A stretch of 64,000 bases of DNA, from the NCBI GenBank assembly GCA_018713255.1, contig DVFL01000009.1, positions 186,001 through 250,000 on the forward strand, in the 5' to 3' direction. This DNA is from Candidatus Cottocaccamicrobium excrementipullorum (lineage in GTDB: Bacteria > Bacillota > Clostridia > Lachnospirales > Lachnospiraceae). Each line of letters begins with the position of its first letter. Position 1 is the first letter of the stretch. The translations under genes and the position numbers were made by a program. Shown here one piece after another: positions 45,507-54,249 of the stretch. Under the pieces are notes generated by a model. That model had not been told where the DNA came from, made no database searches, and was given only the letters and a program-made list of their open reading frames with translations.

Positions 45507-46691
45507 TCAGGGGTTTTCAGGTAAAACCCGGGCGATTCCTTCTTGAATCGCAGTTTCAGCGACTGCTTTGGCCACAGTGTTGGCCACAGATTTGTCCAGA
45601 GGAGAGGGAATAATATTTTCCGGTCCCAGCTCTGATTCGGGAATCATGGAAGCAATGGCGAAAGCCGCCTTCTGCTTCATGGATTCGGTGATTTCTCTGG
45701 CCCGAACAGACAGCGCCCCTTTGAAAATTCCGGGGAAGACTAAAACATTGTTGATCTGGTTGGGGAAATCGGACCGTCCAGTGCCGACCACTGCCGCTCC
45801 GCCTGCCTTTGCTTCATCGGGCATAATTTCAGGCGTAGGATTTGCCATGGCAAATACAATTCCCTGATTCATAGAGGCTACCATTTCCCGGGTTACCAGA
45901 TTGGGGCGGGATACACCGACAAAGGCGTCTGCTCCCTTCATGGCGTCAGCCAATGTACCATGGATCTTTTCTAAGTTGCTGATATGGGAAATCTCCTCCT
46001 GGCCGGGATTTAATCCCTCATCGCCTTCGCAGATAATGCCGTGAATATCGCACATAATCACGTTGCCGAAGCCCATGCTGATTAACAGCTTGCCGATGGC
46101 AATGCCTGCGGCGCCGGCGCCGTTGATGACGATCTTCATTTTGCCCATTTCTTTTCCTGTTACTTTCATGGCGTTGATCATGGCAGCGGCGACTACGATG
46201 GCGGTGCCGTGCTGGTCGTCATGAAAAACCGGAATGTCGCAGCGTTCTTTCAGACACCGTTCAATCTCAAAGCATCTTGGAGCGGCAATGTCCTCCAGAT
46301 TGATGCCGCCGAAGCTTTTGGAGATCAGGGCGATGGTGTTGACGATGGTATCTGTATCCTTGGAGTCAATGCACAGCGGAAAAGCGTCTACATCGGCGAA
46401 CTCTTTAAAGAGAGCGCATTTACCTTCCATCACCGGCATGCCTGCGGCGGGACCGATATCTCCCAGACCTAATACGGCAGTTCCATCAGTAATGACAGCC
46501 ACCAGATTGGAACGGCGGGTAAGCTGGAAGGATTTCTCATAGTCAGCAGCAATCTGCCGGCATGGTTCAGCTACGCCAGGGGTGTATAAAAGGGAAAGAT
46601 CTTCACGGGTGGTAATGGACTTGCGGGAGATCACTTCGATCTTGCCTTTTAATTCATAATGAAGTTTTAAAGATTCTTGATTAATGTCCAT
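45507..46691 (-). CDS. NAD(P)-dependent malic enzyme
   Basis: This 394-residue enzyme oxidatively decarboxylates malate to pyruvate and CO2. It is the short bacterial form without a phosphotransacetylase domain. [13 protein letters not shown], the metal/substrate region [11 protein letters not shown] and the dinucleotide-binding [14 protein letters not shown] are visible. ATG 46691 has an AAAGGAG site 6 bp upstream; a 14-residue longer in-frame start lacks one. Promoter at 46752-46724. Closeness to the anion permeases would suit use of imported dicarboxylates, but they are on opposite strands. Confidence 0.93.
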   Translation of the reverse strand: MDINQESLKLHYELKGKIEVISRKSITTREDLSLLYTPGVAEPCRQIAADYEKSFQLTRRSNLVAVITDGTAVLGLGDIGPAAGMPVMEGKCALFKEFADVDAFPLCIDSKDTDTIVNTIALISKSFGGINLEDIAAPRCFEIERCLKERCDIPVFHDDQHGTAIVVAAAMINAMKVTGKEMGKMKIVINGAGAAGIAIGKLLISMGFGNVIMCDIHGIICEGDEGLNPGQEEISHISNLEKIHGTLADAMKGADAFVGVSRPNLVTREMVASMNQGIVFAMANPTPEIMPDEAKAGGAAVVGTGRSDFPNQINNVLVFPGIFKGALSVRAREITESMKQKAAFAIASMIPESELGPENIIPSPLDKSVANTVAKAVAETAIQEGIARVLPENP

Positions 46692-46723
46692 AATGTACTC
46701 CTTTCGATCAATATCTAATGTAT

Positions 46724-46752
46724 AATGTACCATAAATCCCCAGGGTGTACAA
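46724..46752 (-). promoter_or_regulatory. Promoter of the malic enzyme-ridA unit
   Basis: On the minus strand TTGTAC (46752-46747), 17-bp spacer, TACATT (46729-46724). Confidence 0.5.
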
Positions 46753-46888
46753 GAAAAACTGTTTGGTTAAGACCGTTGCTTCCTATATTATAAGCCGCAA
46801 AAAGGCGGATTTCCTGTGCTGAATTGAGGGGGAGCAAGGAAAAAACAGGGGAAAGGGGGAAAAATACGGTAAATCCAAAGAAAAGGAC

Positions 46889-46917
46889 TTGACAGGATGA
46901 GACACCGTGGATATAAT
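46889..46917 (+). promoter_or_regulatory. Consensus sigma-A promoter of the str operon
   Basis: TTGACA (46889-46894), 17-bp spacer, TATAAT (46912-46917): a perfect match, as expected for ribosomal protein genes. The 314-bp gap between malic enzyme and rpsL contains this and the divergent promoter, nothing else recognised. Confidence 0.92.
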
Positions 46918-47005
46918 GAGAAAGTGTGCGAAAATGCGGCTTATTTTCGTGCGCAGAAAAGCTGAACCACAGCAACCACAGTCAATATCACAGGAGGTGA
47001 AAAGA

Positions 47006-47428
47006 ATGCCAACATTTAACCAGTTAGTGAGAAAGGGAAGACAGACCAGCGTTAAGAAATCTACCGCTCCGGCTCTGCAGAAGGGATTCAATTCTTTACA
47101 GAAGAAGGCCACCAACATTTCTTCTCCTCAGAAGAGAGGCGTGTGCACCGCAGTAAAGACCGCTACCCCGAAGAAGCCGAACTCCGCTCTGCGTAAAATC
47201 GCCAGAGTTCGTCTTTCCAACGGAATCGAGGTTACCAGCTATATTCCTGGTGAGGGACACAACTTACAGGAGCACAGCGTGGTATTAATCCGTGGCGGAA
47301 GAGTAAAAGACCTTCCCGGTACCAGATACCACATCGTAAGAGGAACCCTGGATACCGCTGGCGTAGCCAACAGAAAGCAGGCTCGTTCCAAGTACGGTGC
47401 CAAGAGACCGAAAGCTGCTAAGAAGTAA
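47006..47428 (+). CDS. rpsL: Ribosomal protein S12
   Basis: This 140-residue S12 sits at the decoding centre of the 30S subunit. The streptomycin-related loops read [11 protein letters not shown] and [24 protein letters not shown]; the lysines at both classical resistance sites are present, so no known resistance substitution is seen. ATG 47006 has a full AGGAGGT site; an in-frame extension to 46907 begins upstream of the -10 box and is not real. Confidence 0.98.
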   Translation: MPTFNQLVRKGRQTSVKKSTAPALQKGFNSLQKKATNISSPQKRGVCTAVKTATPKKPNSALRKIARVRLSNGIEVTSYIPGEGHNLQEHSVVLIRGGRVKDLPGTRYHIVRGTLDTAGVANRKQARSKYGAKRPKAAKK

Positions 47429-47624
47429 TCAGGCAGCAGTCATGAAATAGGAAAATGCCGGAATGATGATATTGAACCTGTAGGTTGCAGGAGATAGAGA
47501 TTGATCACTGTTTGACGGTGATTCCGAGCATGAACGCACAGAACGGGAGACCGGAATGTGCGAGTACCTATGAATTAATGTATACGGAAAAGTATTCCGT
47601 ACCATAATTAAGGAGGGAAGTAAC
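47429..47624 (+). promoter_or_regulatory. Structured rpsL-rpsG spacer RNA, candidate S7 autoregulatory element
   Basis: The 196-base spacer can form at least three hairpins: ATCACTG/CGGTGAT (47504-47522); a two-part stem CGCACA-gaa-CGG-GAGA-CCG-gaa-TGTGCG (47535-47562) with a GNRA tetraloop and symmetrical GAA/GAA internal loop; and TACGGAA/TTCCGTA (47583-47601) ending 11 bases before the rpsG ribosome binding site. In E. coli S7 binds the rpsL-rpsG spacer to repress translation. A similar role here is inference. Confidence 0.55.
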
Positions 47625-48095
47625 GTGCCACGTAAAGGACATACGCAGAAAAGAGATGTACTGGCAGACCCGATTTACAACAATAAGGTTGTAACCAAGC
47701 TGGTGAACAACATCATGCTGGACGGCAAGAAGGGTGTTGCACAGAAGATCGTTTACGGCGCATTTGACCGGGTAGCAGAAAAGACCGGCAAGGACGCTGT
47801 TGAAGTATTTGAAGAGGCAATGAACAACATCATGCCCGTATTAGAGGTAAAGGCAAAACGTATCGGCGGTGCTACCTATCAGGTGCCCATCGAGGTTAAG
47901 CCTGAGAGAAGACAGGCTCTGGCACTTCGCTGGCTGACTCAGTACTCCCGCAAGAGAGGCGAGAAGACCCAGGAAGAGAGACTGGCAAATGAAATTATGG
48001 ATGCAGCAAACAATACCGGCGCATCTGTAAAGAAGAAAGAAGATATGCATAAGATGGCAGAGGCAAACAAAGCATTCTCCCATTACCGCTTCTAA
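47625..48095 (+). CDS. rpsG: Ribosomal protein S7
   Basis: This 156-residue S7 nucleates assembly of the 30S head by binding the 3' domain of 16S r[21 protein letters not shown] and [23 protein letters not shown] are diagnostic. It starts with GTG (47625) behind AGGAGGGAAG. The rare start and the structured spacer both allow translational control. Confidence 0.98.
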   Translation: MPRKGHTQKRDVLADPIYNNKVVTKLVNNIMLDGKKGVAQKIVYGAFDRVAEKTGKDAVEVFEEAMNNIMPVLEVKAKRIGGATYQVPIEVKPERRQALALRWLTQYSRKRGEKTQEERLANEIMDAANNTGASVKKKEDMHKMAEANKAFSHYRF

Positions 48096-48149
48096 TTTTC
48101 GAAGGCGGCTGCTTGATTGCTTTGACAACTTATTAAGGAGGAAAAAGCC

Positions 48150-50273
48150 TTGGCTGGAAGAGAATATCCCTTGGAGAGAACCAGAAATATTGGTATTATG
48201 GCTCACATCGATGCGGGTAAAACCACATTGACTGAGCGTATCCTTTATTACACTGGTGTAAACTATAAAATCGGTGATACTCACGAAGGCACTGCGACCA
48301 TGGACTGGATGGAGCAGGAGCAGGAGCGTGGTATTACCATTACTTCTGCAGCAACTACCTGCCATTGGACTCTGCAGGAGCACTGCAAGAAGAAACCTGG
48401 TGCCCTGGAGCATCGTATTAACATTATTGATACTCCTGGACACGTTGACTTTACGGTAGAGGTTGAGCGTTCCCTGCGTGTACTGGACGGCGCTGTAGGC
48501 GTGTTCTGTGCAAAGGGCGGTGTTGAGCCTCAGTCCGAGAATGTATGGCGTCAGGCTGACACCTACAACGTACCTCGTATGGCTTTCATTAATAAGATGG
48601 ACATTCTGGGTGCAAACTTCTACGGCGCCGTAGATCAGATCCGCACCCGTCTGGGTAAGAACGCGATCTGTCTGCAGCTGCCCATCGGCAAGGAAGATGA
48701 ATTCAAGGGAATCATCGACCTGTTTGAGATGCAGGCGTATATTTATAATGATGAGAAGGGCGAGGATATTTCCATCGTTGATATCCCTGAGGATATGAAG
48801 GATGAGGCTGAGCTGTATCACACCGAGTTAATCGAGAAGATCTGCGAGCTGGACGATGATCTGATGATGGAGTATCTGGAGGGAGAAGAGCCTTCTGTTG
48901 ACTCATTAAAGGCAGCCTTAAGAAAGGCAACCTGCGAGTGCAAGGCGATCCCTGTTTGCTGCGGTTCTGCATACCGCAACAAGGGCGTGCAGAAGCTTCT
49001 GGATGCAATCCTGGAGTACATGCCTGCTCCTACCGACATCCCGCCGATCAAAGGCGTTGATCTGGACGGCAACGAAGTAGTAAGACATTCCTCTGACGAG
49101 GAGCCTTTCTCTGCTCTGGCTTTCAAGATCATGACTGATCCTTTCGTTGGAAAGCTGGCTTTCTTCCGCGTATATTCCGGAACCATGAATTCCGGTTCTT
49201 ACGTGCTGAATGCCACCAAGGGCAAGAAAGAGCGTGTTGGCCGTATCCTTCAGATGCATGCCAACAAGAGAGCCGAGCTGGATAAGGTTTACTCCGGCGA
49301 CATCGCCGCTGCAGTAGGCTTTAAGGTAACCACCACCGGCGACACCATCTGCGATGAGCAGCATCCAGTTATTTTGGAGTCTATGGAGTTCCCTGAGCCG
49401 GTTATTGATATCGCCATCGAGCCTAAGACCAAGGCTGGTCAGGATAAGATGGGCGTTGCTCTGGCAAAGCTTGCAGAAGAAGATCCTACTTTCCGAGTAC
49501 ACACCGACAGCGAGACTGGTCAGACCATTATTTCTGGTATGGGCGAGCTTCATCTGGAGATTATTGTAGACCGTCTGCTTCGTGAGTTTAATGTAGAGGC
49601 TAATGTAGGCGCTCCTCAGGTTGCCTACAAGGAGACCTTTACGAAGGAAGTTTCTGTTGACAGCAAGTACGCAAGACAGTCCGGCGGACGTGGTCAGTAC
49701 GGTCATTGTAAGGTTATCTTTACGCCAATGGATCCCAATGGCGAGGAGACCTTCAAGTTTGAGTCTACCGTTGTGGGCGGTGCTATTCCTAAAGAGTATA
49801 TCCCTGCTATTGGCGAGGGTATCGAGGAAGCAGCTAAGTCCGGCGTTCTGGCTGGATTCCCTGTACTGGGCGTTCATGCTAACGTATACGACGGTTCCTA
49901 TCATGAGGTTGACTCCTCTGAAATGGCATTCCACATTGCCGGTTCTATGGCATTTAAGGAAGCAATGCAGAAGGGCAATCCGGTGCTCTTAGAGCCCATC
50001 ATGAAGGTTGAGGTTACCATGCCGGAAGAGTATATGGGCGATGTAATCGGTGATATTAATGCTCGCCGCGGCCGAATTGAGGGCATGGAAGACATCGGCG
50101 GCGGAAAGATGGTAAAAGGTTACGTTCCGCTGGCAGAGATGTTCGGCTATTCCACCGACTTACGTTCCAAGACTCAGGGCCGTGGAAACTACTCTATGTT
50201 CTTTGAACGCTACGAGCAGGTTCCGAAGTCCGTTCAGGAGAAAGTAATTGCTGCGCAGAAGGGAAATAAATAA
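48150..50273 (+). CDS. fusA: Elongation factor G
   Basis: This 707-residue GTPase drives ribosomal translocation. G1 [10 protein letters not shown]2-G3 [12 protein letters not shown] and DTPGHVDF, and G4 NKMD are present, followed by domains II-V of normal length. It starts with TTG (48150): the in-frame [19 protein letters not shown] beginning is typical and an AAGGAGG site lies 8 bp before it, while no ATG fits. A non-ATG start in such a highly expressed gene is notable. It follows rpsG by 54 bp. Confidence 0.97.
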   Translation: MAGREYPLERTRNIGIMAHIDAGKTTLTERILYYTGVNYKIGDTHEGTATMDWMEQEQERGITITSAATTCHWTLQEHCKKKPGALEHRINIIDTPGHVDFTVEVERSLRVLDGAVGVFCAKGGVEPQSENVWRQADTYNVPRMAFINKMDILGANFYGAVDQIRTRLGKNAICLQLPIGKEDEFKGIIDLFEMQAYIYNDEKGEDISIVDIPEDMKDEAELYHTELIEKICELDDDLMMEYLEGEEPSVDSLKAALRKATCECKAIPVCCGSAYRNKGVQKLLDAILEYMPAPTDIPPIKGVDLDGNEVVRHSSDEEPFSALAFKIMTDPFVGKLAFFRVYSGTMNSGSYVLNATKGKKERVGRILQMHANKRAELDKVYSGDIAAAVGFKVTTTGDTICDEQHPVILESMEFPEPVIDIAIEPKTKAGQDKMGVALAKLAEEDPTFRVHTDSETGQTIISGMGELHLEIIVDRLLREFNVEANVGAPQVAYKETFTKEVSVDSKYARQSGGRGQYGHCKVIFTPMDPNGEETFKFESTVVGGAIPKEYIPAIGEGIEEAAKSGVLAGFPVLGVHANVYDGSYHEVDSSEMAFHIAGSMAFKEAMQKGNPVLLEPIMKVEVTMPEEYMGDVIGDINARRGRIEGMEDIGGGKMVKGYVPLAEMFGYSTDLRSKTQGRGNYSMFFERYEQVPKSVQEKVIAAQKGNK

Positions 50274-50301
50274 GCCTTTTGCAGTCGAAAATTAAGTTCC
50301 T

Positions 50302-50330
50302 CTTATCCGGCGGTTTTGCCGCCGGATAAG
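50302..50330 (+). other. Perfect hairpin between fusA and tuf
   Basis: CTTATCCGGCGG (50302-50313) and CCGCCGGATAAG (50319-50330), 12-bp stem, 5-base loop, no T run after it. It may reduce readthrough or stabilise the fusA mRNA 3' end. Confidence 0.6.
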
Positions 50331-50341
50331 CAAGAATAGGC

Positions 50342-50370
50342 TTGAAAAATCCAGGTAAATCACATATAAT
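50342..50370 (+). promoter_or_regulatory. Internal sigma-A promoter of tuf
   Basis: TTGAAA (50342-50347), 17-bp spacer, TATAAT (50365-50370), 66 bp before tuf and right after the hairpin. It lets EF-Tu be made in excess over EF-G. Confidence 0.75.
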
Positions 50371-50435
50371 GGAAACTAGCCTGATATAAACCATAATAGC
50401 CCGAAGAAGGCGCAAATTAAGGAGGACGTTATAAA

Positions 50436-51629
50436 ATGGCAAAAGCTAAGTTTGAAAGAACTAAACCACATTGTAACATTGGTACCATTGGACACGTTGA
50501 CCATGGCAAAACTACGTTAACCGCTGCTATTACCAAGGTTTTACACGAGAGATATGGCACCGGTGAGTCTGTTGCATTCGAGAACATCGACAAGGCTCCC
50601 GAGGAGAGAGAGCGTGGTATCACCATCTCTACCGCTCACGTTGAGTATGAGACTCCAAAGAGACACTATGCACACGTTGACTGCCCAGGCCATGCTGACT
50701 ACGTTAAGAACATGATCACCGGCGCTGCTCAGATGGATGGTGCTATCCTGGTTGTAGCTGCTACCGACGGTGTTATGGCTCAGACTCGTGAGCACATCCT
50801 GTTATCCCGTCAGGTAGGCGTACCTTATATCGTAGTATTCATGAACAAGTGCGACATGGTTGACGATCCTGAGCTGTTAGAGCTGGTTGAGATGGAGATC
50901 CGTGACCTGTTAAACGAGTATGAGTTCCCAGGCGATGACACCCCAATCATTCAGGGTTCTGCTCTGAAGGCTCTGGAAGATCCAATGGGCGAGTGGGGCG
51001 ATAAGATCATCGAGCTGATGGAGGCTGTTGATGATTATATTCCGGATCCTGTACGTGATACCGATAAGCCTTTCCTGATGCCTGTAGAGGACGTATTCTC
51101 TATCACTGGCCGTGGTACTGTTGCTACCGGTAGAGTAGAGCGTGGTACTCTGCATCTGTCTGATGAGGTTGAGATCGTTGGTATCCATGAGGAGACCCGT
51201 AAGGTAGTTGTTACCGGTATCGAGATGTTCCGTAAGCTGTTAGACGAGGCAGTAGCTGGCGATAACATCGGCGCTCTGCTGCGTGGTGTTCAGAGAAACG
51301 AGATCGAGAGAGGCCAGTGTCTGGTTAAGCCCGGTTCCGTTAAGTGCCACAACAAGTTCACCGCTCAGGTATACGTTCTGACCAAGGACGAGGGCGGCCG
51401 TCATACTCCTTTCTTCAACAACTATCGTCCTCAGTTCTACTTCAGAACCACCGACGTTACCGGCGTTTGCGAGCTGCCCGAGGGCACCGAGATGTGCATG
51501 CCTGGTGACAACGTAGAGATGACCGTAGAGCTGATCCATCCAGTAGCAATGGAGCAGGGCTTACGTTTCGCTATCCGTGAGGGCGGCAGAACCGTAGGTT
51601 CCGGTAGAGTTGTTTCTATCTTAGAGTAA
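50436..51629 (+). CDS. tuf: Elongation factor Tu
   Basis: This 397-residue GTPase brings aminoacyl-tRNA to the ribosome. G1 [33 protein letters not shown] and the C-terminal [15 protein letters not shown] are diagnostic. The codon use is strongly biased, as expected. AAGGAGG precedes the ATG, and a separate promoter and a downstream terminator make tuf a partly independent unit. Confidence 0.98.
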   Translation: MAKAKFERTKPHCNIGTIGHVDHGKTTLTAAITKVLHERYGTGESVAFENIDKAPEERERGITISTAHVEYETPKRHYAHVDCPGHADYVKNMITGAAQMDGAILVVAATDGVMAQTREHILLSRQVGVPYIVVFMNKCDMVDDPELLELVEMEIRDLLNEYEFPGDDTPIIQGSALKALEDPMGEWGDKIIELMEAVDDYIPDPVRDTDKPFLMPVEDVFSITGRGTVATGRVERGTLHLSDEVEIVGIHEETRKVVVTGIEMFRKLLDEAVAGDNIGALLRGVQRNEIERGQCLVKPGSVKCHNKFTAQVYVLTKDEGGRHTPFFNNYRPQFYFRTTDVTGVCELPEGTEMCMPGDNVEMTVELIHPVAMEQGLRFAIREGGRTVGSGRVVSILE

Positions 51630-51671
51630 TTATCTGACTGACAGATTAAATTAAATATGACCAAGCGCAGG

Positions 51672-51706
51672 AACCCCCCAGGCTTTGCCGCCTGAGGGGT
51701 TTCTTT
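51672..51706 (+). terminator. Terminator of the str operon
   Basis: AACCCCCCAGGC (51672-51683) pairs with GCCTGAGGGGTT (51690-51701), followed by TCTTT. Confidence 0.8.
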
Positions 51707-51724
51707 ATGTTGGAGGAGAAGATG

Positions 51725-52207
51725 ATGAAGCTGACTACTCTTTGTTATATTGAACAGAATGGTTCATATTTGATGCTCCACCGGACAAAAAAGGAAATTG
51801 ATCCTAATAAAGACAAGTGGATTGCTCCCGGGGGGAAGTTTCTTGAAGGCGAGACGCCGGAGGAATGTATGCTTCGAGAAGTGAAAGAAGAGACGGGGCT
51901 TACCCTCAAGGATTATCGCCTCCGGGGGATAGTAACCTTTTTGTCTGATCAGTGGGAAGGAGAATATATGTTTCTGTATACAGCAGATCAGTTTGAGGGA
52001 AAGCTGGAAACAGAGTCCTGCGATGAGGGAGAATTGAGATGGGTGAAGAAAGAAGAAATTCTCAGCCTTACCCTTTGGGAAGGAGATAAGATTTTTTTAA
52101 AATATCTGATGGAGGGCGGAGAGTATTTTTCCTTAAAACTTCGGTATCAGGGGGAACATTTGGCTGAAGTTCAGGAGACCTTCCCCAAAATTGGAAATAA
52201 TCCTTAA
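51725..52207 (+). CDS. Nudix hydrolase (MutT/8-oxo-dGTP diphosphatase-like)
   Basis: This 160-residue protein has a complete Nudix box: GGKFLEGETPEECMLREVKEETGL spans about residues 38-61 with the REVxEExG metal-binding core. It should hydrolyse a nucleoside diphosphate derivative, possibly 8-oxo-dGTP, but the substrate is not fixed by sequence. ATG 51725 is 6 bp after GGAGGAG; ATG 51722 is equally in frame. It begins right after the tuf terminator. Confidence 0.85.
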   Translation: MKLTTLCYIEQNGSYLMLHRTKKEIDPNKDKWIAPGGKFLEGETPEECMLREVKEETGLTLKDYRLRGIVTFLSDQWEGEYMFLYTADQFEGKLETESCDEGELRWVKKEEILSLTLWEGDKIFLKYLMEGGEYFSLKLRYQGEHLAEVQETFPKIGNNP

Positions 52208-52357
52208 CTTTTCTTACATTTCCAGCAGGTGTCTTGCCTTCTTTTCGGCTTTGTGGTACATCTATAATCGTCACCATTAATTCTGTGTCAGGTTCGGGGC
52301 TGGAAAAACAGAGCCGTCCTGGCGGAGACCTTTATGATGTAATTAAGGGGAAAAGAC

Positions 52358-53767
52358 ATGAAGAATTGGACGAGATCGGGGAAGGCTGTTGTATTTGCTG
52401 CTGTGACAGCGATAATGACGGCCGTTTCAGGGGTTACTGCCTTTGCAGAGGATGAGACAGCATTTGTAGTTGGGACACAGGTAAACGGCATCGGCATCGG
52501 GGGAATGACCGTGGAGCAGGCGAAAGCACAGATTGAATCCTTTTATGCTGGAAATTATACGCTGACGTTGATTGAGCAGGGCGGTAAAGAGGAAGAAATT
52601 AAGGGAAATGAGATTGGATTTAAGGTTTCTCTTCCTGAAGGACTGCAGGGAATTCTGGATGAGCAGAATGCATCTGGGAGAAATTTTGGCCCCAGCGTGG
52701 ATAACAGTCATACAATGACGATGGAAAACGTGTATGATCAGGCGCTCTTAGATCAGGCGATAGATGGGCTTTCGGCGGTGAGCGGATCGGATATTGTGAT
52801 GACTGCCAACGCTTATGTGACTTCCTATGAGGAAGGTCAGCCTTTCCGAATTGTAGAGGAAGTGTATGGCAATAATCTGGATTTGGATAAGACCAGGGCA
52901 GCGATCCGCCAGGCAGTAGCTGCAGGGCAGGAGGAGCTTAATCTGGAGCAGGCCGGCTGTTATGCGGCGGTAACAGTTACTGCAGATAATGAGGCGTTGA
53001 AGGCGCAGTGCGCTGTGATGAACCAGTGCAGAGAGATGGAAGTTACGTATGTGTTTGGCAATGACACCAGAGTGCTGGATGGAGAGACGATCTGCTCTTG
53101 GATTACCTCTCAGGCGGATGGTACCATCGGCGTAGATCAGAACAAGGCGGCGGCTTTTGTATCGGAGCTGGCAGCGGCTTACGATACGGCTGGCACCGAG
53201 AGGACCTTCATGACTGCTTCAAACACGGCAGTAACCCTGACAGGTCCTTATGGCTGGAAGATTGATCAGGCAGCGGAAACTGCTGCTTTAGTGGGAATAA
53301 TCCAGACTGGTCAGTCTCAAACCAGGGAGCCTGTCTATTCCCAGTCAGCAGCCAGCCGAACGGAATCAGACTGGGGCGGTACCTATGTGGAAGTAGATAT
53401 GGGAAACCAGCATGTTTACATGGTGAAGGATCATACCTTGGTGTGGGACGCGCCTTGTGTGACGGGAAATGTATCTAAAAATTACACAACTCCTGAAGGA
53501 ATTTACAGTCTGGCATATAAGCAGAAAGACAGAATCCTCAGGGGAGCAAAGCAGGCGGACGGTACCTATGAGTATGAGAGTCACGTGGATTACTGGATGC
53601 CCTTTAACGGGGGAATCGGCCTTCATGATGCAGACTGGCGCAGCAGCTTCGGCGGTTCTATCTACAAGACGAATGGAAGCCATGGCTGTATTAACCTGCC
53701 TCCAGATAAGGCGGCAGCGCTTTATGATTTGATTGATAAGGGAACGCCGGTAATCTGTCATAATTGA
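52358..53767 (+). CDS. L,D-transpeptidase (YkuD) with peptidoglycan-binding repeats
   Basis: This 469-residue exported protein starts with a signal/anchor (residues 1-28, AVVFAAVTAIMTAVSGVTAFA), then two PG-binding-4-type domains (about 35-150 and 190-320) and a C-terminal YkuD catalytic domain (about 340-468). The catalytic cysteine is in SHGCINLP, with the conserved His in GIGLHDADW. It makes 3-3 crosslinks in peptidoglycan or anchors proteins, giving beta-lactam-tolerant crosslinking. A TATAAT box at 52263-52268 precedes it without a good -35; AAGGGG is the ribosome binding site. Confidence 0.92.
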   Translation: MKNWTRSGKAVVFAAVTAIMTAVSGVTAFAEDETAFVVGTQVNGIGIGGMTVEQAKAQIESFYAGNYTLTLIEQGGKEEEIKGNEIGFKVSLPEGLQGILDEQNASGRNFGPSVDNSHTMTMENVYDQALLDQAIDGLSAVSGSDIVMTANAYVTSYEEGQPFRIVEEVYGNNLDLDKTRAAIRQAVAAGQEELNLEQAGCYAAVTVTADNEALKAQCAVMNQCREMEVTYVFGNDTRVLDGETICSWITSQADGTIGVDQNKAAAFVSELAAAYDTAGTERTFMTASNTAVTLTGPYGWKIDQAAETAALVGIIQTGQSQTREPVYSQSAASRTESDWGGTYVEVDMGNQHVYMVKDHTLVWDAPCVTGNVSKNYTTPEGIYSLAYKQKDRILRGAKQADGTYEYESHVDYWMPFNGGIGLHDADWRSSFGGSIYKTNGSHGCINLPPDKAAALYDLIDKGTPVICHN

Positions 53768-53844
53768 CAGCTGCAGGGGATAGTATCTTCAGAAGGGAAG
53801 AACATTGATGCGCCGTCCTGAAATGATGGACAGGAAAGAAAATT

Positions 53845-53881
53845 TTTTTGAAAAACAGCTTGACATTTTTGAAAAACAGCT
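53845..53881 (+). repeat. 16-bp direct repeat across the tRNA-Arg promoter
   Basis: TTTTTGAAAAACAGCT occurs at 53845-53860 and 53866-53881, a 21-bp period (two helical turns). The -35 box lies between the copies and the second copy fills the promoter spacer. Confidence 0.75.
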
Positions 53882-53888
53882 GTATACT
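53860..53888 (+). promoter_or_regulatory. Sigma-A promoter of tRNA-Arg
   Basis: TTGACA (53860-53865), 17-bp spacer, TATACT (53883-53888). Confidence 0.8.
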
Positions 53889-53921
53889 TATTATCGCTGC
53901 TGAGGAATACAGCAGTGATAC

Positions 53922-53995
53922 GTGTGCGTAGCTCAGCTGGATAGAGCACTTGGCTACGGACCAAGGTGTCGGGGGTTCGAATCCTCTCGCGCACG
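53922..53995 (+). tRNA. tRNA-Arg (anticodon ACG)
   Basis: Cloverleaf: acceptor GTGTGCG/CGCGCAC, D-arm GCTC/GAGC, anticodon stem CTTGG/CCAAG with loop CTACGGA, T-arm GGGGG-TTCGAAT-CCTCT, discriminator G. The A34 is presumably converted to inosine to read CGU, CGC and CGA. CCA is not encoded. Confidence 0.94.
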
Positions 53996-54002
53996 TTCAT
54001 TG

Positions 54003-54030
54003 AAGCCGGATCGAAGGATCCGGCTTTTTT
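54003..54030 (+). terminator. Terminator of tRNA-Arg
   Basis: AAGCCGGATC (54003-54012) and GATCCGGCTT (54017-54026) form a perfect stem followed by TTTT. Confidence 0.88.
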
Positions 54031-54079
54031 CGTTTTGGAGAAATTTGATCAGAAGATGACAAAGGGGAAAGGAAAAGGA

Positions 54080-54108
54080 TTGCAGTTTTCGGATTGGTGT
54101 GGTATGAT
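54080..54108 (+). promoter_or_regulatory. Sigma-A promoter of the peptide transporter operon
   Basis: TTGCAG (54080-54085), 17-bp spacer, TATGAT (54103-54108). The leader to the start codon is about 135 bases; no riboswitch recognised. Confidence 0.6.
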
Positions 54109-54249
54109 TAAGTCTAAATAATTTATTACATTGGAAAAGATGATCGCAAGGGCGCAGTAGAGTACTCACTGTGTCTTTTTTTGCAGTATGACCGGAAGTT
54201 AGGGCAGACAAGAAGGCAGGCGAGAGGCTTTTCAAAGGAGGTTGAGCTG

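Noticed and set aside
47006-47428. Streptomycin-resistance allele of rpsL
   Set aside because: Lysines at both classical resistance positions (in PKKPNS and GRVKDLPG) are present.
47841-49934. Two long minus-strand open frames opposite rpsG and fusA
   Set aside because: They mirror strongly codon-biased genes, which commonly create antisense open frames; no start signals or recognisable protein features.
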